Shown here: piece after piece, positions 1 to 10,000 of the stretch
How positions within the stretch are numbered: the first letter of the stretch is position 1
Layout: each line of letters starts with the position of its first letter
Position numbers and translations under genes: made by a program
The notes under the pieces: generated by a model
Told to the model about the DNA's origin: nothing
Databases searched by the model: none
Seen by the model: only the letters and a program-made list of their open reading frames with translations
Source: Paucibacter sp. KBW04
Lineage (GTDB): Bacteria; Pseudomonadota; Gammaproteobacteria; Burkholderiales; Burkholderiaceae_C
Direction: 5' to 3'
Length of the DNA stretch: 64,000 nucleotides
Assembly (NCBI RefSeq): GCF_003852425.1
Contig: NZ_QAJN01000010.1
Location: 724-64,723 of the forward strand

Positions 1-510
1 AAGGGCCAGGGCGCTTGGGACCTGGTCAAACAAGGCCTGGTGATGGTGCCCGAAGGCCGCGGCACCTTCACCCGCATGACCATCACCGAGAACCTGCAGA
101 TGGGCGCCTACATCCGCAGCGACAAGGCGCAGATCCTGGCCGATATCGACAAGGTCTTCAGCATCTTCCCGCGCCTGAAAGAGCGCAAAGACCAGTTGGC
201 CGGCACCATGAGCGGCGGCGAGCAGCAGATGCTGGCCATGGGCCGGGCACTGATGGCCCAGCCCAAGGTCTTGTTGCTGGACGAGCCCAGCATGGGTCTC
301 TCTCCCATCATGGTGGACAAGATCTTCGAGGTGGTGAACGACATCCACCAGCAAGGCGTGACCGTCTTGCTGGTGGAGCAAAACGCCAGCCGCGCCTTGG
401 CGCTTGCCAACCGGGGCTATGTGATGGAGTCCGGCCTGATCACCATGACCGGCGAAGGCAAGGCCTTGCTCAATGATCCCAAGGTGAGGGCGGCTTATTT
501 GGGGGAGTGA
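1..510 (+). CDS. livF: Branched-chain amino acid/urea-type ABC transporter ATP-binding protein, LivF family (5' end missing)
   Basis: The frame is open from base 1, so the gene begins before the window; about 169 C-terminal residues are present. The ABC signature MSGGEQQ is followed by the Walker B segment VLLLDEPSMGLSP and the H-loop-like region VTVLLVEQNAS, the pattern typical of LivF, the second ATPase of high-affinity branched-chain amino acid or urea importers. The segment GLVMVPEGRGTFTRMT just before is also characteristic of LivF. The Walker A part lies outside the window. Substrate (leucine-type amino acids, urea or another small amide) cannot be decided without the upstream permease and binding-protein genes. 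It ends 24 bases before a strong hairpin. Confidence 0.9.
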   Translation, partial: KGQGAWDLVKQGLVMVPEGRGTFTRMTITENLQMGAYIRSDKAQILADIDKVFSIFPRLKERKDQLAGTMSGGEQQMLAMGRALMAQPKVLLLDEPSMGLSPIMVDKIFEVVNDIHQQGVTVLLVEQNASRALALANRGYVMESGLITMTGEGKALLNDPKVRAAYLGE

Positions 511-534
511 GTGGCATTTTCAGCGCGAAGCAAA

Positions 535-560
535 GAAGGGCAGTCGAGTGACTGCCCTTC
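535..560. terminator. 11-bp perfect hairpin between two convergent genes
   Basis: Arms GAAGGGCAGTC (535-545) and GACTGCCCTTC (550-560) with a GAGT loop lie between the end of livF and the end of the opposing lipoprotein gene. No clear T-run follows on the + strand, so it may act as a weak or bidirectional terminator or an mRNA-stabilising 3' end. The rest of 511-651 shows nothing recognisable. Confidence 0.55.
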
Positions 561-651
561 CCAAGTGGCATGGACAGTTCTGAGGATTTGAGCCGGATTG
601 CCTCCCATGAAGTTCGGCAAGGCCTCACAACCTCGCCAATTCCCACACTCC

Positions 652-1467
652 TTACGGATTCAAAGCTATTGTCTTTTCAAGATACTGACCATGTCGTAGG
701 AGCTTCAATGCAACTGAGCTCCCGCGCCGATCCTGAAGATAACTCATTAACCATTCGGAGTTCTGTATCGGAAGTCCGTCAATTGACAACAACTTGTCAC
801 CGACAAGCAGGTCTGCATTGAATGCCGGCGTGCCATCTGCAATTAGCCGAACGACCACTCCCTTGTTCGTTTGCAACTCTTGCCGCTCTAAGTCAGACAG
901 GTCGCGGAAGAAGGCTCCAAGTCGAAACTTTTGCTTTATGAAAAAGACCGCTCCGTAGTCCGAGCGGTGAATTGTCATAGGCACATAATTTGTTGTGGTT
1001 CCGTATGTGGTTGTAGTCCCCGTTCCATAGGCAGTCGCGGATCCACGTGCTCCATAGGCGGTGGCTGTGGCGGTTGAGTAAGAGGTGGACGTTGTGGGTG
1101 TTGTGATAGGAATGCTCGAAGTGATTGAGCCCGTGTACTTCGGGCTAAGGATGAGTACCAAATCAGCGCCTACTTCTTTAGCCTGTGAGATAGCAGAGCC
1201 CTCCGATTCCGGTCGGCCGCTGTTAAACATCGAATTTCCAATCATGACGTATCCGCGCTTGGCATACGCGTCTATGACAACTTGAGCTTCTGTGGGCTGG
1301 GCTCGTTCAACGATTGGTGAGTCGGGTGGTGGGGCAACGCGCAATCTTGCAATGGCTTCTGCGGTAGCACCTTGCGCGGGGCGATAAAACTGCTTGTACC
1401 CGCTCGCACATCCGCTAAGGAACAAGGTGGCTAAGAGCGCGAGTAGTCCGTAGGTGTTTTTCATCAT
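652..1467 (-). CDS. Lipoprotein with Thr/Tyr/Gly-rich repeat and C-terminal PDZ-like domain
   Basis: 271 residues starting from the first of two adjacent ATG codons. The N-terminus is a lipoprotein signal with lipobox LSGC, so Cys20 is the predicted lipidation site. Residues 30-110 form a conserved-looking globular part. Residues 112-162 are low complexity, rich in Thr, Ser, Ala, Tyr and Gly with recurring TAYG or TTYG units. Residues 200-268 look like a degenerate PDZ fold (GVVVRLIADGTPA, then GDKLLSIDGLPI). No catalytic motif is visible and the function is unknown. Base composition is visibly lower in GC than the neighbours, suggesting a transferred or fast-evolving gene. It converges on livF and diverges from edd. 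Confidence 0.7.
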   Translation of the reverse strand: MMKNTYGLLALLATLFLSGCASGYKQFYRPAQGATAEAIARLRVAPPPDSPIVERAQPTEAQVVIDAYAKRGYVMIGNSMFNSGRPESEGSAISQAKEVGADLVLILSPKYTGSITSSIPITTPTTSTSYSTATATAYGARGSATAYGTGTTTTYGTTTNYVPMTIHRSDYGAVFFIKQKFRLGAFFRDLSDLERQELQTNKGVVVRLIADGTPAFNADLLVGDKLLSIDGLPIQNSEWLMSYLQDRRGSSVALKLLRHGQYLEKTIALNP

Positions 1468-1687
1468 TGGTTATAGCGTTTGGTGCCTCAGCAAAAACTG
1501 GTTACTTAACTGGATATTGGCAGTCTAGCTTCTGTCAGCCGAAGAGAAGCTTCTGCTTTCTTTGCAAGAAGGTGACGATCATGTCGATTTGGCCGCGAGC
1601 GTGCAGGATGTTCCCTTTTTGGGATTCTGATGTAACCACTTTGTACCTGGATATGCCGGAAAGGCCGAGGTCACTTCCCTATGATCG

Positions 1688-1702
1688 TGTAATATGGTTA
1701 CC
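1688..1702. promoter_or_regulatory. HexR-like imperfect palindrome upstream of edd
   Basis: TGTAATATGGTTACC resembles the TGTAAT-N3-ATTACA palindrome bound by HexR, the KDPG-responsive RpiR-family repressor of Entner-Doudoroff genes in gamma- and some betaproteobacteria. It overlaps a plausible -10 element (TAATAT, 1690-1695) and lies 38 bases before the edd ATG, a position suited to repression. A second partial match, TGTAACCACTTTGTA, is at 1631-1645. No hexR gene is in the window. The remaining 1468-1740 interval has no gene. Confidence 0.35.
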
Positions 1703-1740
1703 AGTTTTCAACCCTCCGAGTTACATCGGTAGCTGAGCCC

Positions 1741-3558
<1,818 letters not shown>

Positions 3559-3578
3559 TCAATGACATCGAAATCGAC

Positions 3579-4211
3579 ATGAGCATCACCAACACCCTCA
3601 GCCTGGCCAGCCACGGCCCCGTCATTCCCGTCATCGTGATCCAGCGTCTGGAAGACGCCGTGCCCCTGGCCCAAGCCCTGGTCGCCGGCGGCGTGCGGGT
3701 GCTGGAAGTGACGCTGCGCACGCCGGTCGCCTTGCAAGCCATGGAAGCCATGGCGCGCGCCGTGCCCGAAGCCATCGTGGGCGCCGGTACCCTGCGCAGC
3801 GTGGCGGATGTGAAGGCGGCTCGCGACGCGGGTTGCCAGTTCGGCGTCAGCCCCGGCTTTACCGAGGCGATTGGCGCGGCCTGCCATGAGCAGGGCCTGC
3901 CCCTGCTGCCGGGCGTGTCCACCGCCAGCGAGGTGATGCAGGCCAATGCGGCCGGCTATCAGTTCTTGAAGCTGTTCCCGGCCGTGGCCGTGGGCGGCAT
4001 CAATCTGCTCAAGGCCTTGGGCGGCCCTTTTCCCGATGTGGCGTTTTGCCCCACCGGCGGTATCACGCTAGAGACGGCGCCGCAGTTCCTGAAGCTGGCC
4101 AATGTGAAGGTCTGCGGCGGTTCCTGGCTGACCCCTCAAGACGCCATCGACGCGGGCGATTGGGCCCGCATCACGCGCTTGGCGGCGGAAGCTGCTGCCT
4201 TGCGCGGCTGA
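3579..4211 (+). CDS. eda: KDPG aldolase (2-keto-3-deoxy-6-phosphogluconate aldolase)
   Basis: 210 residues from ATG at 3579; the frame opens further upstream inside edd, but the part before MSITNTLS matches nothing. Eda splits KDPG into pyruvate and glyceraldehyde-3-phosphate. Visible features are GVRVLEVTLRTP, AIVGAGTLRS, CQFGVSPGFT, the Schiff-base lysine in QFLKLFPA, and FCPTGGI in the phosphate-binding end, all typical of class I KDPG/KHG aldolases. It lies 20 bases after edd. The gene ends 12 bases from the convergent thioesterase gene. Confidence 0.96.
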   Translation: MSITNTLSLASHGPVIPVIVIQRLEDAVPLAQALVAGGVRVLEVTLRTPVALQAMEAMARAVPEAIVGAGTLRSVADVKAARDAGCQFGVSPGFTEAIGAACHEQGLPLLPGVSTASEVMQANAAGYQFLKLFPAVAVGGINLLKALGGPFPDVAFCPTGGITLETAPQFLKLANVKVCGGSWLTPQDAIDAGDWARITRLAAEAAALRG

Positions 4212-4223
4212 TCGACGCTAATT

Positions 4224-4772
4224 TCAGGTTTGATCGGGAAGATCAAACACCAGGCAGGTCGTGCTGGCGTGCGCATACAAACGCCCGTCATGCCCGACGA
4301 GGCTGGCCTCAGCGGTCGCCACCTGGCGGCCCGAGTGCACAACCTTGCCAACTGCCCGCACCAAGGGCACTTTGTCGGTCAGTGCCCGCACCAAGTTCAC
4401 CTTGAATTCCAGCGTTGTGTAGGCCCGACCCACCGGCATGGTAGTGTGGACGGCGCAGCCCAGGGCGGAGTCCAGCAAGGTGGCGAACCAGCCACCATGC
4501 ACCGTGCCCAGCGGGTTGTAGTGGCGGCGCAGGGGCTTGCCCTGAAAGACGGCCTCGCCATGGGCCACGCTGATCAAAGCGAAGTCCAGGGTCTCGGCAA
4601 TCGGCGGCGGCGGCAAGTCGCCGGCAAGCATGGCTTGCATCACTTCCAGGCCGCTGCGGCCCTGGATTTGCTCGCGCGTGGCCAAGCCGGTCTGGGCCTG
4701 GATGTGGGCGCGCACGACGGCTTCTTCGGCCATCCACTGGGCCAGCACTTGATCCTGTTGTGACTCTGTCAT
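4224..4772 (-). CDS. PaaI-family hotdog-fold thioesterase
   Basis: 182 residues. The C-terminal two thirds carry the hotdog thioesterase signature NPLGTVHGGWFATLLDSALGCAV, followed by TTLEFKVNLVRAL and GKVVHSGRQVATAEASLVG, as in PaaI/YbgC-type acyl-CoA thioesterases of the phenylacetate-type subgroup. The Gly-Gly after His in VHGG positions the helix dipole for catalysis. The first 60 residues are a helical extension. Substrate is unknown; a medium-chain or aromatic acyl-CoA is possible. It sits 21 bases downstream of the DsbA-like gene on the same strand and could be cotranscribed with it. Confidence 0.85.
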   Translation of the reverse strand: MTESQQDQVLAQWMAEEAVVRAHIQAQTGLATREQIQGRSGLEVMQAMLAGDLPPPPIAETLDFALISVAHGEAVFQGKPLRRHYNPLGTVHGGWFATLLDSALGCAVHTTMPVGRAYTTLEFKVNLVRALTDKVPLVRAVGKVVHSGRQVATAEASLVGHDGRLYAHASTTCLVFDLPDQT

Positions 4773-4793
4773 GGGGTTTGCTTTCGCTTGGTG

Positions 4794-5441
4794 TCAGGTC
4801 TTGCTAGTTTCTTGCGCGATCTGTCGCAGTGCTTGCACAAACACCTCGGGCGGCTGGCCGCCCTGGATCAGATGGCGCTCGTTGATGATGATGGCCGGCA
4901 CCGAGTGGATGCCCTGGGCCTGCCAGAAGGCCTCGGCCTCGCGCACCTCGCGGGCGTAACGGTCGCTGGCCAGGATGGCACGCACTTCCTCGGCATCCTG
5001 GCCCTGAGCCTCGGCCACGCTTTGCAGCAGGGCGTGTGAGCCGGGGTTTTGGCCCTCGGTGAAATAGGCTTTGAGCAGGGCTAGCTTCAGTTTCAGCTGC
5101 GCATCGCCGCCGAGTTCGCCCGCCCAGTGCAAGAGGCGATGGGCATCAAAAGTGTTGTAGATGCGGTCGCGCGCGCCCTTGGTGAAGGTGAAGCCCAGAG
5201 CCTCGCCGCGCTGGCGTATGGCCTCGCGGGTTTGTTCCAGCTGAGCCGGGCCGGCGCCGTATTTGCGGGCCAGGTGGGCGTTGATCTCTTCGCCCTCGGG
5301 GGCCATCTGCGGGTTCAGCTCAAAGGGCTGGAAATGCAGGGTCACCGGCAGCTCGGGCACTTGAGCCAGGGCTTGTTCGAGGGATTTGAGGCCGATGGCG
5401 CACCAGGGGCAGGAGACGTCGGAGACGAAATCGATTTTCAT
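4794..5441 (-). CDS. DsbA-family oxidoreductase (FrnE-like)
   Basis: 215 residues from the ATG that gives MKIDFVSDVSCPWC; the longer open frame upstream overlaps the neighbouring gene and is not needed. The thioredoxin-fold motif CPWC lies at residues 11-14, with the helical insertion and the cis-proline region HSVPAIIINER typical of the FrnE/2-hydroxychromene-2-carboxylate isomerase-like group of cytoplasmic DsbA homologues. No signal peptide is present, so the protein should be cytosolic. A dithiol oxidoreductase or a glutathione-linked role is likely, but the substrate is unknown. Confidence 0.85.
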   Translation of the reverse strand: MKIDFVSDVSCPWCAIGLKSLEQALAQVPELPVTLHFQPFELNPQMAPEGEEINAHLARKYGAGPAQLEQTREAIRQRGEALGFTFTKGARDRIYNTFDAHRLLHWAGELGGDAQLKLKLALLKAYFTEGQNPGSHALLQSVAEAQGQDAEEVRAILASDRYAREVREAEAFWQAQGIHSVPAIIINERHLIQGGQPPEVFVQALRQIAQETSKT

Positions 5442-5452
5442 GATGGCCCACT

Positions 5453-6442
5453 CTAGCCGAGCCGGCGATCGCTTGCCCGGGCCAGGTAAAACCACTCCTG
5501 GCCGGGCAGGGCTTTGTTATTGGGGAAGACGATGCGGCCGCTGGATGGCGCCAGCACCGGTCGGCCGTCAAAGCGTGTGCCTATGCGCTGGCCCAGCTCG
5601 ACCGCGTCGAAGCTGGCCCATTCGCGTTCGAATTTGTCTTCGGCATGCTCCCGGTCAATCACTTCATAAAGCTGCAAGAGTTCGGGGGGAGTGGCGGGCT
5701 TGTGCGGCTCCACCGCCTCGGGCGCCACCATGCCCAGATGGACTAGGGTGCGCAGAATCGCCAGCCTGGCCACCTCGGGGGCATGAGGGTCCAGGTGCTG
5801 CCCGCATTCCAGGGTCAGGCCGTAGCCGCCTTGCGAGCGCATGTACTCGGTCGTGCCCACGCCGTAATGCGGGTCCTGCACCAGCGAGCTCGCGCGCGTG
5901 CCGTCGGCGGCCAAGGCTTGGCGGCGTTGCAGGCCCAGCTCGTAGGTAGAGAGCCAGCCCTCGACGATGCGCCCCACGCCCAGGCAGGCGGCCAGCGCGC
6001 CTTCCTTGGCCGCGTGGGCAAAGGGCTCCAGCTCGCCCTGGTTGTCGCGCGGGCCCAGCATCGCAAAGGCCTGGCCCTGGCCTTGGAAGGAGTGCAGATC
6101 CAACAAGACCTCATGCGCTGCCAGCAAGGGGCAGAGCTGACGGGCGATGCGGTCCTCAAAGTCCTGCGGCACGACGGGCGGGCGCAGATTGCGGTTGAGA
6201 TTGCGCTCGCCCTCGCGCCGCTGCAAGCGGTGGGCCAGGGGGTTGACGATGGGAACGAAGGTTAGGGTGCCGCGCAATAGCGCTAGCGTGCCGGCATCCA
6301 GCTGCGCCATCACCGACTCGATGGCCGATACGCCGCAGACCTCATTGCCATGCACGGCGGCGGTGACGAGCAGCTTGGGGCCGGCATGCAGGCCGGCGAA
6401 TTGATGGATGCGCAGATGGCGGGGCTGGGGGGCTTGGCTCAT
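5453..6442 (-). CDS. Succinylglutamate desuccinylase/aspartoacylase family zinc hydrolase
   Basis: 329 residues. Zinc ligands are apparent: His and Glu of AAVHGNEVCG near residue 34, and His of LLDLHSFQGQG around residue 115, with the substrate-binding Asn/Arg stretch RREGERNLNRNLRP between. This is the M14-like fold of AstE/AspA, which removes acyl groups from N-acyl amino acids. It is not in an arginine catabolism cluster, so true AstE activity is doubtful and the substrate is unassigned. It begins 36 bases after the end of the EamA permease gene. Confidence 0.85.
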   Translation of the reverse strand: MSQAPQPRHLRIHQFAGLHAGPKLLVTAAVHGNEVCGVSAIESVMAQLDAGTLALLRGTLTFVPIVNPLAHRLQRREGERNLNRNLRPPVVPQDFEDRIARQLCPLLAAHEVLLDLHSFQGQGQAFAMLGPRDNQGELEPFAHAAKEGALAACLGVGRIVEGWLSTYELGLQRRQALAADGTRASSLVQDPHYGVGTTEYMRSQGGYGLTLECGQHLDPHAPEVARLAILRTLVHLGMVAPEAVEPHKPATPPELLQLYEVIDREHAEDKFEREWASFDAVELGQRIGTRFDGRPVLAPSSGRIVFPNNKALPGQEWFYLARASDRRLG

Positions 6443-6478
6443 GAGTATTCAGGTCTTGGGGAAAGGCGAGGGCCGATA

Positions 6479-7420
6479 TTAGGACAAGGCTGGGGACGGC
6501 CGGCCAGGCCAGGTCGCCAGCACCACGCCGCTGAGGGCCAGAGCGTAGGCGATCAGCTGGTTTGCGCTGGGCCGCTCGCCCAGAAACCAGCCGACGAGGC
6601 CGGTGGCGATGGGCAAGAAAACCATGAACACCCCCGCCTTGGCCGCAGGCACTTGGCGCAAGCCCGTCATCCACAACCACACCGTCACCATGCTGGCCGC
6701 GCCTGCGTAGAAGAGCAGCAAGCCCCAGACGCTGAGCGTGGGGGCGCTGAAATCAAAGCTGAACGCCTGCCAAAGTCCTAGCGGCGTCACCAGGGCCATG
6801 CCCCAAAGATTGATCAAGGCGCTGATGCGCTTGGGGGAAACCTGGGCGGTGAGCTTTTTGCCTATGACCACATAAGTCGCCTCGCAGAACACGGCCGCGA
6901 TCAGCAGCAGGGCGCCCAGCCATGTGGTGTGCTGCTGGCTGGCGGAGGCCTGACCCCGCTCCAAGGCCACCAGGGCGATGCCGCCCACACCCAGGCCTAT
7001 GCCTAACAGCACCCGGCCGCTCATGCGTTCGGCCAGGAAGACGCGGCTGAGCAAGGCCACGGCCGCGGGAATCGCCGCCATGATGACGCCGGCGGCCATG
7101 GCCGAGGCTTGCTTGAGCCCGAAGAGCAGGCAGATGGAAAAGAGGAAGTTGCCGATAAAGGACTCCCAGAACAGCAGGCGCCGCGTGCGCGCATCCAGCG
7201 GCGGCTCGGCAGTACCCCGTTTGAGCCAGGGCGCCATCAGCACAGCCGCGATGCCAAAACGCAGCCAGGCCAGCAAAAAGACCGGGAAGCTGAGGATCAG
7301 CAGCTTGCTCAGGCCCACATAGCTCCCCACCAAGCTGGTGCTCAGGGCCAGGCAGGCGAGGGCGGCCCAGGGCAGGTGGTGGGTGGAAAGGCTGCTGGCA
7401 GGGCTGTGGGGCTGGGTCAT
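6479..7420 (-). CDS. EamA-family (DMT superfamily) permease
   Basis: 313 residues from the ATG giving MTQPHSPASS; the longer open frame upstream lies inside the acetyltransferase gene. About ten hydrophobic helices are visible in two EamA repeats (for example ALACLALSTSLVGSYVGLSKLLI and LGALLLIAAVFCEATYVVIGKKL). Such permeases export or exchange amino acids, nucleobases or related metabolites; no substrate can be read from sequence. The start lies 8 bases beyond the stop of the GNAT gene, suggesting a two-gene operon. Confidence 0.88.
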   Translation of the reverse strand: MTQPHSPASSLSTHHLPWAALACLALSTSLVGSYVGLSKLLILSFPVFLLAWLRFGIAAVLMAPWLKRGTAEPPLDARTRRLLFWESFIGNFLFSICLLFGLKQASAMAAGVIMAAIPAAVALLSRVFLAERMSGRVLLGIGLGVGGIALVALERGQASASQQHTTWLGALLLIAAVFCEATYVVIGKKLTAQVSPKRISALINLWGMALVTPLGLWQAFSFDFSAPTLSVWGLLLFYAGAASMVTVWLWMTGLRQVPAAKAGVFMVFLPIATGLVGWFLGERPSANQLIAYALALSGVVLATWPGRPSPALS

Positions 7421-7427
7421 GCCACCA

Positions 7428-7868
7428 TCATGCCTCGGCGCTTGGGCTGGCTGGCTTTTGCACCGGCAGCGCCATGCCGACCGAACGCGGCGCGGTCTCT
7501 TTAAAACCGTACTGGGCGTACAGCGTTTTGGCCTGGCCATCGGCAATCAGGCTGACATAGCCCGTGGGAGGCACGGCCTCCCGCAGATAGTTTGTGATCT
7601 CGGCCATGATGCGTTTGCCCAGGCCCTGGCCTTGGTGCGCGGGCAGGACGGCGATGTCCACGACTTGAAAGAAGCAGCCCCCATCACCAATCACCCGGCC
7701 CATGCCTACCGGCGTGTCGGCCTGCAAGATCTGCACCGCGAACAGACTGTTTGGCAGGCCCAAGGCCGCCGCCTGATCGCTTTTGGCGCTGAGCCCGGCT
7801 TGCACCCGCAGGGCTTGGTAGGTGACCGCGTCTGGGATTTGCAGCAGGCTGCGGTAAGAGCTGTTCAT
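7428..7868 (-). CDS. GNAT-family N-acetyltransferase
   Basis: 146 residues, normal for a single GNAT domain. The acetyl-CoA binding motif A is seen as VVDIAVLPAHQGQGLGKRIM, followed by motif B-like YAQYGFKETAP with the conserved Tyr. Acceptor substrate unknown. It is divergent from the YeeE/YedE operon across 7869-8000, which is likely to hold both promoters, and sits just before the EamA permease gene. Confidence 0.87.
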   Translation of the reverse strand: MNSSYRSLLQIPDAVTYQALRVQAGLSAKSDQAAALGLPNSLFAVQILQADTPVGMGRVIGDGGCFFQVVDIAVLPAHQGQGLGKRIMAEITNYLREAVPPTGYVSLIADGQAKTLYAQYGFKETAPRSVGMALPVQKPASPSAEA

Positions 7869-8000
7869 GCCGTCGTCATCAAAGGTTTGGGTGCCACAGG
7901 CTTGGCCTGCTGTGGCGGGAGAGAGGCATTTTGCTTCAGGCCCAGGGCTAAACTGCGCTCAGCATTTTTCTCCCCAGTTTCCTTTCTTCTCAAGCCGCTC

Positions 8001-8444
8001 ATGACGATTGCCTGGCATCTGTTCACCCCCTGGAGCGCCCTCATCGGCGGCGCCCTGATCGGCCTGGCTTCGGCCCTCTATCTCTTGGGCAATGGCCGCA
8101 TCGCGGGCATCTCCGGCATTTTGTTCAGCCCCTTGCGGGCCCTGCTGAGTCGCCGGCCTCTGCGACCCGAGTGGACGCGCATCGCCTTTCTGCTGGGTTT
8201 GCTGCTCGCACCTTGGGCCTGGCTGGCCGTCGCGCCTTTGCCGGCCGCGCAGGCGGTGGCGGGGCCCGGCCTTTTGGTCGCCGCGGGCTTGTTGGTGGGC
8301 GTGGGCGTGCGCATGGCCAATGGTTGCACCAGCGGGCATGGGGTTTGCGGTTTGGCGCGCTTTTCCCTGCGCTCCTTGTTCAATGTGGGGGCCTTCATGG
8401 CGGCTGGCTTTGTGAGCGTGGCCCTGCTGCGCTGGGCGCTCTGA
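8001..8444 (+). CDS. YeeE/YedE-family sulfur-compound transporter, first half
   Basis: 147 residues from ATG at 8001; the open frame extends upstream but that part runs through the opposing acetyltransferase gene. Four hydrophobic segments are seen with the family motif GVRMANGCTSGHGVCGLARF, whose Cys and Gly residues line the thiosulfate/sulfur path in YeeE (TsuA) relatives. It is one of two half-size DUF395 proteins (PmpA/PmpB arrangement) and the partner follows after one base. Likely imports or moves a reduced sulfur species for the adjacent persulfide dioxygenase-rhodanese. Confidence 0.9.
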   Translation: MTIAWHLFTPWSALIGGALIGLASALYLLGNGRIAGISGILFSPLRALLSRRPLRPEWTRIAFLLGLLLAPWAWLAVAPLPAAQAVAGPGLLVAAGLLVGVGVRMANGCTSGHGVCGLARFSLRSLFNVGAFMAAGFVSVALLRWAL

Positions 8445-8445
8445 G

Positions 8446-8877
8446 ATGGGCCTCTTGCTTGCAGCCCTGAGTGGTTTGATCTTCGGCCTGGGCCTCTTGG
8501 CCAGCGGCATGACGAACCCAGCCAAGGTGCAAGGCTTTCTGGACCTGGGTGCTGCCTGGGACCCCAGCCTGGCCTTGGTGATGGTGGGCGCCATTGCGGT
8601 GGCGGCGCTCGCCTTTGCCCGCGCGCGAGGCCGAGCCAGGTCTTGGAGCGGCGCGGCCATGGAGATCCCCCAAAACCAAACCATAGACCGGCGCTTGATC
8701 CTGGGCGGCCTGCTCTTTGGCGCGGGCTGGGGCCTGGCCGGTTTTTGCCCAGGCCCGGCCTTGGTGGCCCTGAGCAGCGGCATGCGCGAGGCCTGGATTT
8801 TTGTGCCCGCCATGTTGTTGGGCATGTTTTTGCATGACTGGCTGTCCAAGCCGCGCAACTCAGACAGCCCGCCCTGA
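8446..8877 (+). CDS. YeeE/YedE-family sulfur-compound transporter, second half
   Basis: 143 residues, four membrane segments, with the family signatures GLLASGMTNPAKVQGFLDL and GAGWGLAGFCPGPALVAL, each bearing the conserved Gly and, in the second, the Cys. Starts one base after the first half, so the two are translationally coupled and presumably assemble as one pore, as in the PmpA/PmpB type. The metallo-beta-lactamase-rhodanese gene follows after 19 bases. Confidence 0.9.
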   Translation: MGLLLAALSGLIFGLGLLASGMTNPAKVQGFLDLGAAWDPSLALVMVGAIAVAALAFARARGRARSWSGAAMEIPQNQTIDRRLILGGLLFGAGWGLAGFCPGPALVALSSGMREAWIFVPAMLLGMFLHDWLSKPRNSDSPP

Positions 8878-8896
8878 TTCACCGGAGTTCTTTCCC

Positions 8897-9997
8897 ATGA
8901 CCTCATCCCTGATCTTTCGCCAGCTCTTCGACCCCACATCCTCCACCTACACCTATTTGCTGGGCGATGCGGCCAGCGGCGAGGCGGTCTTGATCGACCC
9001 GGTGTTCGAGCATGAGCGCCGCGATCTGGCCTTGCTGCGCGAGCTGGGCCTGGTTCTCAAGGCCACGCTGGACACCCATGTGCATGCCGATCACGTCACC
9101 GGCGCCTGGCTGCTCAAGCAGCGCTGCGGCAGCGAGATTCTCTTGTCCGAGCACTCAGGGGCGATCAACTTCGACCGCCTGCTCAAGCATGGGGATCGGG
9201 TGGGCTTTGGCTCGCGCTATCTGGAGGTGCGGGCTACTCCGGGCCATACCAACGGATGTTTGAGTTATGTGCTGGACGATTTGAGCCGCGCCTTCACCGG
9301 CGACTGCCTGCTGATTCGTGGTTGCGGCCGCACCGATTTTCAGCAAGGCAGCCCAGGCCTGCTCTACCGCTCGGTGCAGACCCAGATTCTTAGCCTGCCG
9401 GACGACTGCCTGCTCTATCCCGGCCACGACTACCGCGGCCTGACGGTGACCAGCGTGCGCGAAGAGAAACGCTACAACCCGCGCCTGGGCGGCGATATCA
9501 ACGAGGCCGACTTCGCCGGCTATATGAACCATCTGGGCCTGCCGCACCCCAAGCTGATGGATATTGCCGTGCCGGCCAATCTGCGCTGTGGGCGCCCCGA
9601 AGGCAAGGCCGGCGAGGCGGCGGACGATCAGCAATGGGCGGCGCTGACCTATAGCTTCAGCGGCATCTGGGAGATCACGCCCCAGGCCCTGGAAGAGCGC
9701 TTGGCTGCCGCGGCTGCCCAGCCCATTCAGCTCATCGATGTGCGCGAGCCGCAGGAGTTTGTCGATGTGCTGGGCCATATTCCTGGCGCGCAGCTCTTGC
9801 CGCTCTCCCAGCTCGCTGCGCGAGCGGGCGAATTGGATGCCAGCCGCCCCGTCGTGGCCGTGTGCCGCTCGGGCGCCCGCTCGGCTCAGGCCACGGTGCT
9901 TTTGCAGAAATCAGGCCTCAAACAAGTGGCCAATCTGACGGGCGGCATGTTGCGCTGGCGGGCCGAGGGCCTGGCCGTCGAGGGCGGGCAGGCCTGA
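8897..9997 (+). CDS. Persulfide dioxygenase-rhodanese fusion (MBL-fold)
   Basis: 366 residues from ATG at 8897. The N-terminal 240 residues are an ETHE1-like metallo-beta-lactamase domain: THVHADHVTG supplies the metal-binding HxHxDH, ATPGHTNGC the next His, FTGDCLLIRGCGRTDF the bridging Asp, and YPGHDYRG the last His. Residues 255-360 form a rhodanese domain with active-site loop VAVCRSGARSA. This joint architecture is known from the PRF type of Burkholderia, where glutathione persulfide is oxidised to sulfite and rhodanese makes or uses thiosulfate. The operon with YeeE/YedE halves supports a sulfide/persulfide detoxification role. Confidence 0.93.
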   Translation: MTSSLIFRQLFDPTSSTYTYLLGDAASGEAVLIDPVFEHERRDLALLRELGLVLKATLDTHVHADHVTGAWLLKQRCGSEILLSEHSGAINFDRLLKHGDRVGFGSRYLEVRATPGHTNGCLSYVLDDLSRAFTGDCLLIRGCGRTDFQQGSPGLLYRSVQTQILSLPDDCLLYPGHDYRGLTVTSVREEKRYNPRLGGDINEADFAGYMNHLGLPHPKLMDIAVPANLRCGRPEGKAGEAADDQQWAALTYSFSGIWEITPQALEERLAAAAAQPIQLIDVREPQEFVDVLGHIPGAQLLPLSQLAARAGELDASRPVVAVCRSGARSAQATVLLQKSGLKQVANLTGGMLRWRAEGLAVEGGQA

Positions 9998-10000
9998 GCG

